Shown piece after piece: positions 61,155-64,000 of a stretch of DNA of 64,000 nucleotides. The stretch covers positions 682,001 to 746,000 of the forward strand of contig NZ_JACVAU010000002.1 of assembly GCF_014852005.1 (NCBI RefSeq), read 5' to 3'. The position numbers and the translations under genes are program-made. The first letter of the stretch is position 1. Every line of letters starts with the position of its first letter. The notes below the pieces were generated by a model. That model was not told the origin of the DNA. It ran no database searches and was given only the letters and a program-made list of their open reading frames with translations. This DNA is from Pseudoxanthomonas sp. PXM03 (GTDB taxonomy: Bacteria > Pseudomonadota > Gammaproteobacteria > Xanthomonadales > Xanthomonadaceae).

Positions 61155-62042
61155 ATGACCCAGCGTGCCCTTCCCCGCTCCACCCGCCGTTCCGCGCCCG
61201 CCCGTTTCGTCCTGCTGGCGCTGGTAATCGCCTTCGCCGGGACCGGCTGCGGCAAGATCTTCAAGAAGAAGGAAGCAGCGGAGAACCAGCCTGTCGAGGT
61301 GATGTACCAGGAAGCCCACCAGGCGATGATGAACAACAACTGGGACCGCGGCCTGCAGAACTTCCGCCGCCTGATCGCCCAGTATCCGTACGGCCCCTAT
61401 ACCGAACAGGCATTGATGGAATCGGCCTACGCCGAGTACAAGTCGGGCAAGCTGGACGATGCGGTCACCACCATCGACCGCTTCATCCGCACCTATCCGA
61501 CCCATCGCAACGTCCCGTACATGTACTACCTGCGCGGGCTGGCCAACTCCAACCGCGACACGGTGTTCCTGCAGAAGGTCTGGCGCCTGGAAGCCAGCCG
61601 TCGCGACCTGGCCACGCCGATGCAGGGTTACAACGACCTCAACCGGGTCGCCGAGAACTACCCCAACAGCCGCTATGCCGCCGATGCGCGCCAGCGCATG
61701 AGCGTGCTGCGCAACCAGTTCGCCCTGCACGAACTGGATACCGCGATCTACTACCTGCGCCGCGATGCGTGGGTGTCCGCCGCCAGCCGCGCCAAGTACC
61801 TGCTGGAAACCTACCCGCAGAGCAGCCACCAGAACGACGCCATCGCCGTGCTGGCCGAGGCCTACACCCAGCTGGGCAACGAGACCCTCGCCGCCGACGC
61901 CAAGCGCGTGCTCGAAATCAACGATCCGCAGCACCCCTGGCTGGCCGGCAAGTGGCCCGACTACCCGTGGATGGTGCGTCGCCTGAACCCGTTCGGCGCC
62001 GAGAAGTCGATCAATACCGCCGACAGGCGCAACGACGACTGA
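61155..62042 (+). CDS. bamD: Outer membrane assembly lipoprotein BamD
   Basis: Essential lipoprotein of the BAM complex that inserts barrel proteins. 295 residues. Lipobox region ending GTGCGK with Cys32, then five TPR-like repeats (PVEVMYQEAHQAMMNNNWDR, YTEQALMESAYAEYKSGKL, YPTHRNVPYMYYLRGLANSN, YPNSRYAADARQRM, AVLAEAYTQLGNE). ATG 61155 begins the signal peptide. Divergent from rluD and followed by a strong terminator. Confidence 0.95.
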   Translation: MTQRALPRSTRRSAPARFVLLALVIAFAGTGCGKIFKKKEAAENQPVEVMYQEAHQAMMNNNWDRGLQNFRRLIAQYPYGPYTEQALMESAYAEYKSGKLDDAVTTIDRFIRTYPTHRNVPYMYYLRGLANSNRDTVFLQKVWRLEASRRDLATPMQGYNDLNRVAENYPNSRYAADARQRMSVLRNQFALHELDTAIYYLRRDAWVSAASRAKYLLETYPQSSHQNDAIAVLAEAYTQLGNETLAADAKRVLEINDPQHPWLAGKWPDYPWMVRRLNPFGAEKSINTADRRNDD

Positions 62043-62062
62043 TCCAACCGGACACGGAAACG

Positions 62063-62086
62063 AAAAAGGGCCGCAAGGCCCTTTTT
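62063..62086. terminator. Bidirectional terminator between bamD and the VKOR gene
   Basis: 10-bp stem AAAAAGGGCC/GGCCCTTTTT with a GCAA loop. The A and T runs on the two sides let it work on both strands. It is 20 bp after the bamD stop and 64 bp after the convergent VKOR gene. Confidence 0.85.
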
Positions 62087-62150
62087 CATGTCCGGATGCC
62101 TGCGCGCCCTGCATGCGCAGGCGTTCCGGCACCGCCCGGAGCGCGGCGAC

Positions 62151-63038
62151 TCACTCGTCGTCCGCAGCACCTTCCCAGTCGAAGCGCGTAAGCACCGCCA
62201 GCTGTTGCGGTTCGATCACACCGTTGTGCTCGATGCCATCGATGACCCAGGTGGGGAACACGGTCACGCCCGCTGCCGCACAGGTAGCCGTCATCGGCGC
62301 GTTGCGCCCGCCGGGTGAGCACTCCACGTAGGGCAACTGCTCCGCCGCGTGCCCGAAATGGCGCTTCTGCCGGCTGCATTCCACGCACCACGAGGCACCG
62401 TAGAACTTCGCGCCATACGCGGACAGATGCTGCGCCAGCGCCTCCGCACGTCGACTCTCCGGACGCTGGTGCAGCAAGCCGCTCTGGTGCACGTGCAGGA
62501 CCGCGACCACCAACAGCACCGGCAGTGCGTGGACGCCCCACCAGCGACCCCAGGGCTGGCCTGGTGCGGATGCGGGGCGACGCGCCTGCAGCCACGCGAA
62601 CATCGCCACCAGCACCGCCAGCGATGCCAGGCACCCCACGCAGAAGGCATCCAGTACCCACGCACCGATCACCGTCAGGTAGACGCTGATCGCCAGCCCC
62701 AGCAGCACCAGCCGCCATTGCCGTTGCCAGCGCAGCAGCGGCGATGCCTTGCGCATCGCCGATACCAGCGCGACCACCGCATACAGGCCGAAGCCCCACA
62801 GCGCCATCGGCACGCCGAGCAGGGTCGACCAGCCGCTGCGCTGGATCGCTTCGCAGCCGCCGTCGCTGGTGCAGAACGCCGAAGCCGAACCGCTGCCCGC
62901 CGTCCAGGCCAGGTAGCCGGTGATCAGCAGGCCCAGCGCCGCCAGTGCCAGCATCACCCGGTCCGGCGGTGTCGCGGGACGGGGTGCGGGGGATGCCGTG
63001 CGGTCGCGGTGCGGCGAGCGCTTCTTCTTCCTTGCCAT
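62151..63038 (-). CDS. VKOR family membrane protein fused to a thioredoxin-like domain
   Basis: 295 residues. Basic N-terminus, then about four or five membrane helices. The VKOR part has the loop cysteines in AFCTSDGGCEAIQRSGWSTL and the quinone-reducing CxxC in DAFCVGCLASL. The C-terminal region carries ASWCVECSRQK (CxxC) in a thioredoxin-like domain with a late TVFPTWVIDG (cis-Pro region). Such fusions make disulfides in the periplasm by passing electrons to quinone. 12 bp behind nadE on the same strand. Confidence 0.9.
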   Translation of the reverse strand: MARKKKRSPHRDRTASPAPRPATPPDRVMLALAALGLLITGYLAWTAGSGSASAFCTSDGGCEAIQRSGWSTLLGVPMALWGFGLYAVVALVSAMRKASPLLRWQRQWRLVLLGLAISVYLTVIGAWVLDAFCVGCLASLAVLVAMFAWLQARRPASAPGQPWGRWWGVHALPVLLVVAVLHVHQSGLLHQRPESRRAEALAQHLSAYGAKFYGASWCVECSRQKRHFGHAAEQLPYVECSPGGRNAPMTATCAAAGVTVFPTWVIDGIEHNGVIEPQQLAVLTRFDWEGAADDE

Positions 63039-63050
63039 GCCGTTTCCTTC

Positions 63051-64000
63051 CTACAACGCGTACTTGTTGGTGATGGGGTAGCGGCGTTCGCGACCGAAGG
63101 CCCGGCGCGACACCTTGGGGCCGGGCGCCGCCTGGTGGCGTTTCCACTCGTTGATGCGTACCAGTCGCAGCATGCGGTCCACGGTCGTTGCATCGAAGCC
63201 GGCGGCGACGATCTCGTCGCGCGACTGCTCCAGGTCCACGTAGCGGAACAGGATGGCGTCCAGCACATCGTACGGCGGCAACGAATCCTGGTCCTTCTGG
63301 TTCTCGCGCAGCTCCGCAGACGGCGGACGGTCGATCACGGCCGGCGGGATCACCGGCGCACCGCCCACGGTGTTGCGCCAGCGCGCCAGCGCGAACACCT
63401 CGGTCTTGTACAGGTCCTTGATAGGCGCATAGCCACCGCACATGTCGCCGTAGATGGTGGCGTAGCCGACCGCGTATTCGCTCTTGTTGCCGGTGGTCAG
63501 CAGCAGGCCTCCGAACTTGTTGCTCAATGCCATCAGGATCACGCCGCGGCTGCGCGACTGCAGGTTTTCCTCGGTAGTGTCGGCAGGCGTGTCGCCGAAC
63601 ACCGGGCCGAGCGCTTCAAGGAACCCCTTGAACGGCGCCTCGATGGAGATCGCCTCCAGCTTCACCCCAAGCGCCGCGCACTGTTCCGCGGCCAGATCGT
63701 TGGACAGGCCGGCCGTGTAACGCGACGGCAACCGCACCGCAGTGACGTTCTCCGCGCCCAGTGCATCCACGGCCAGCGCCAGCACCAGCGCCGAATCGAT
63801 GCCGCCGGACAGGCCCAGCCACACCTTCGAAAAGCCATTCTTGCCGCAGTAGTCGCGGATGCCGCGCACGATGGCACGCCACGCCAGCGCATCGCGGCTC
63901 TCGTCGCCATCGTCCATCCAGAGCACCGGACTGAACTTGCGCGTGGTCACGTCGAAATCGACCACCAGCCACTGGTCGGTGAATGCCGCCGCCGCAGGAT
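63051..64000 (-). CDS. nadE: Glutamine-dependent NAD+ synthetase (C-terminal part, cut by the window edge)
   Basis: About 316 codons are visible; the frame is open at base 64000 with no start, so the N-terminal nitrilase-like glutaminase lies outside. The visible part is the synthetase domain: AIVRGIRDYCGKNGFSKVWLG, P-loop SGGIDSALV, and LLLTTGNKSEYAVGYATIYGDM. The C-terminal ends in KVSRRAFGRERRYPITNKYAL, typical for the family. It makes NAD+ from deamido-NAD+. Confidence 0.95.
   Translation of the reverse strand, partial: PAAAAFTDQWLVVDFDVTTRKFSPVLWMDDGDESRDALAWRAIVRGIRDYCGKNGFSKVWLGLSGGIDSALVLALAVDALGAENVTAVRLPSRYTAGLSNDLAAEQCAALGVKLEAISIEAPFKGFLEALGPVFGDTPADTTEENLQSRSRGVILMALSNKFGGLLLTTGNKSEYAVGYATIYGDMCGGYAPIKDLYKTEVFALARWRNTVGGAPVIPPAVIDRPPSAELRENQKDQDSLPPYDVLDAILFRYVDLEQSRDEIVAAGFDATTVDRMLRLVRINEWKRHQAAPGPKVSRRAFGRERRYPITNKYAL

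Overview
The window is a high-G+C, gene-dense gammaproteobacterial chromosome segment. Gene order and protein style point to the Xanthomonadaceae, perhaps a Pseudoxanthomonas-like genome; the genus is an inference. Supporting signs are the ruvC-ruvA-kup-ruvB-ybgC-tolQRAB-pal-cpoB-queE-queC order, a DUF3011 secreted protein, several TonB-dependent receptors and abundant intergenic palindromic repeats. I see no prophage, integrase, insertion sequence or CRISPR array. Both edges cut genes: hrpA on the left and nadE on the right.

Layout. 1-6.5 kb: hrpA helicase (partial), divergent dps, a repeat-filled intergenic stretch of about 800 bp, then recQ. 6.6-12.6 kb: a small exported protein of unknown function, a GH3 beta-glucosidase with a clear sigma70 promoter and a LacI-type operator, an M3 oligopeptidase and a PLP-dependent cysteine synthase-like enzyme. 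12.6-25.1 kb: tRNA-Lys and a long minus-strand housekeeping block read as yebC, ruvC, ruvA, kup, ruvB, ybgC, tolQ, tolR, tolA, tolB, pal, cpoB, queE, queC. 25.1-33.7 kb: an alpha/beta hydrolase, a two-gene RND efflux unit, two AraC-type regulators, and an Ohr-type peroxidase with a secreted chloroperoxidase-like hydrolase. 33.9-40.8 kb: GNAT, aspS with a tiny very acidic protein behind it, the DUF3011 protein, a lipoprotein, an FmdB-type zinc ribbon and an ABC-F ATPase. 41-50 kb: a TonB receptor with a candidate Pho box, a YbaL-type K+/H+ antiporter, and two tandem paralogous membrane EAL proteins. 50-64 kb: clpB with a sigma32 promoter, an NCS2-like permease, a DUF3574 lipoprotein, a second TonB receptor, DCC and DUF4166 proteins, pgeF, rluD, bamD, a VKOR-thioredoxin protein and nadE.

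How the genes work together. The Tol-Pal block and BamD serve the outer membrane, RuvABC, RecQ and Dps serve DNA maintenance, and QueC/QueE serve queuosine synthesis. The accessory part is mainly envelope transport (two related TonB receptors, RND pump, Kup, YbaL) and signalling (two EAL proteins). bamD, rluD, pgeF and clpB lie together in E. coli; here clpB is separated from pgeF by about 6.7 kb that carries the second TonB receptor and two repeat pairs.

The most unusual structure outside the genes is a set of dispersed palindromic repeats. Five loci carry a pair of C-rich/G-rich stem elements with tails facing inward; four of these pair a CCTCTCC-type end with a CCTTCTCC-type end, in both orientations. 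This looks like a two-ended REPIN/MITE-like element. Two other repeat families (GTAGGAGCGGCTTC type and GTCCCAGCTTTCG type) also occur as inverted pairs.
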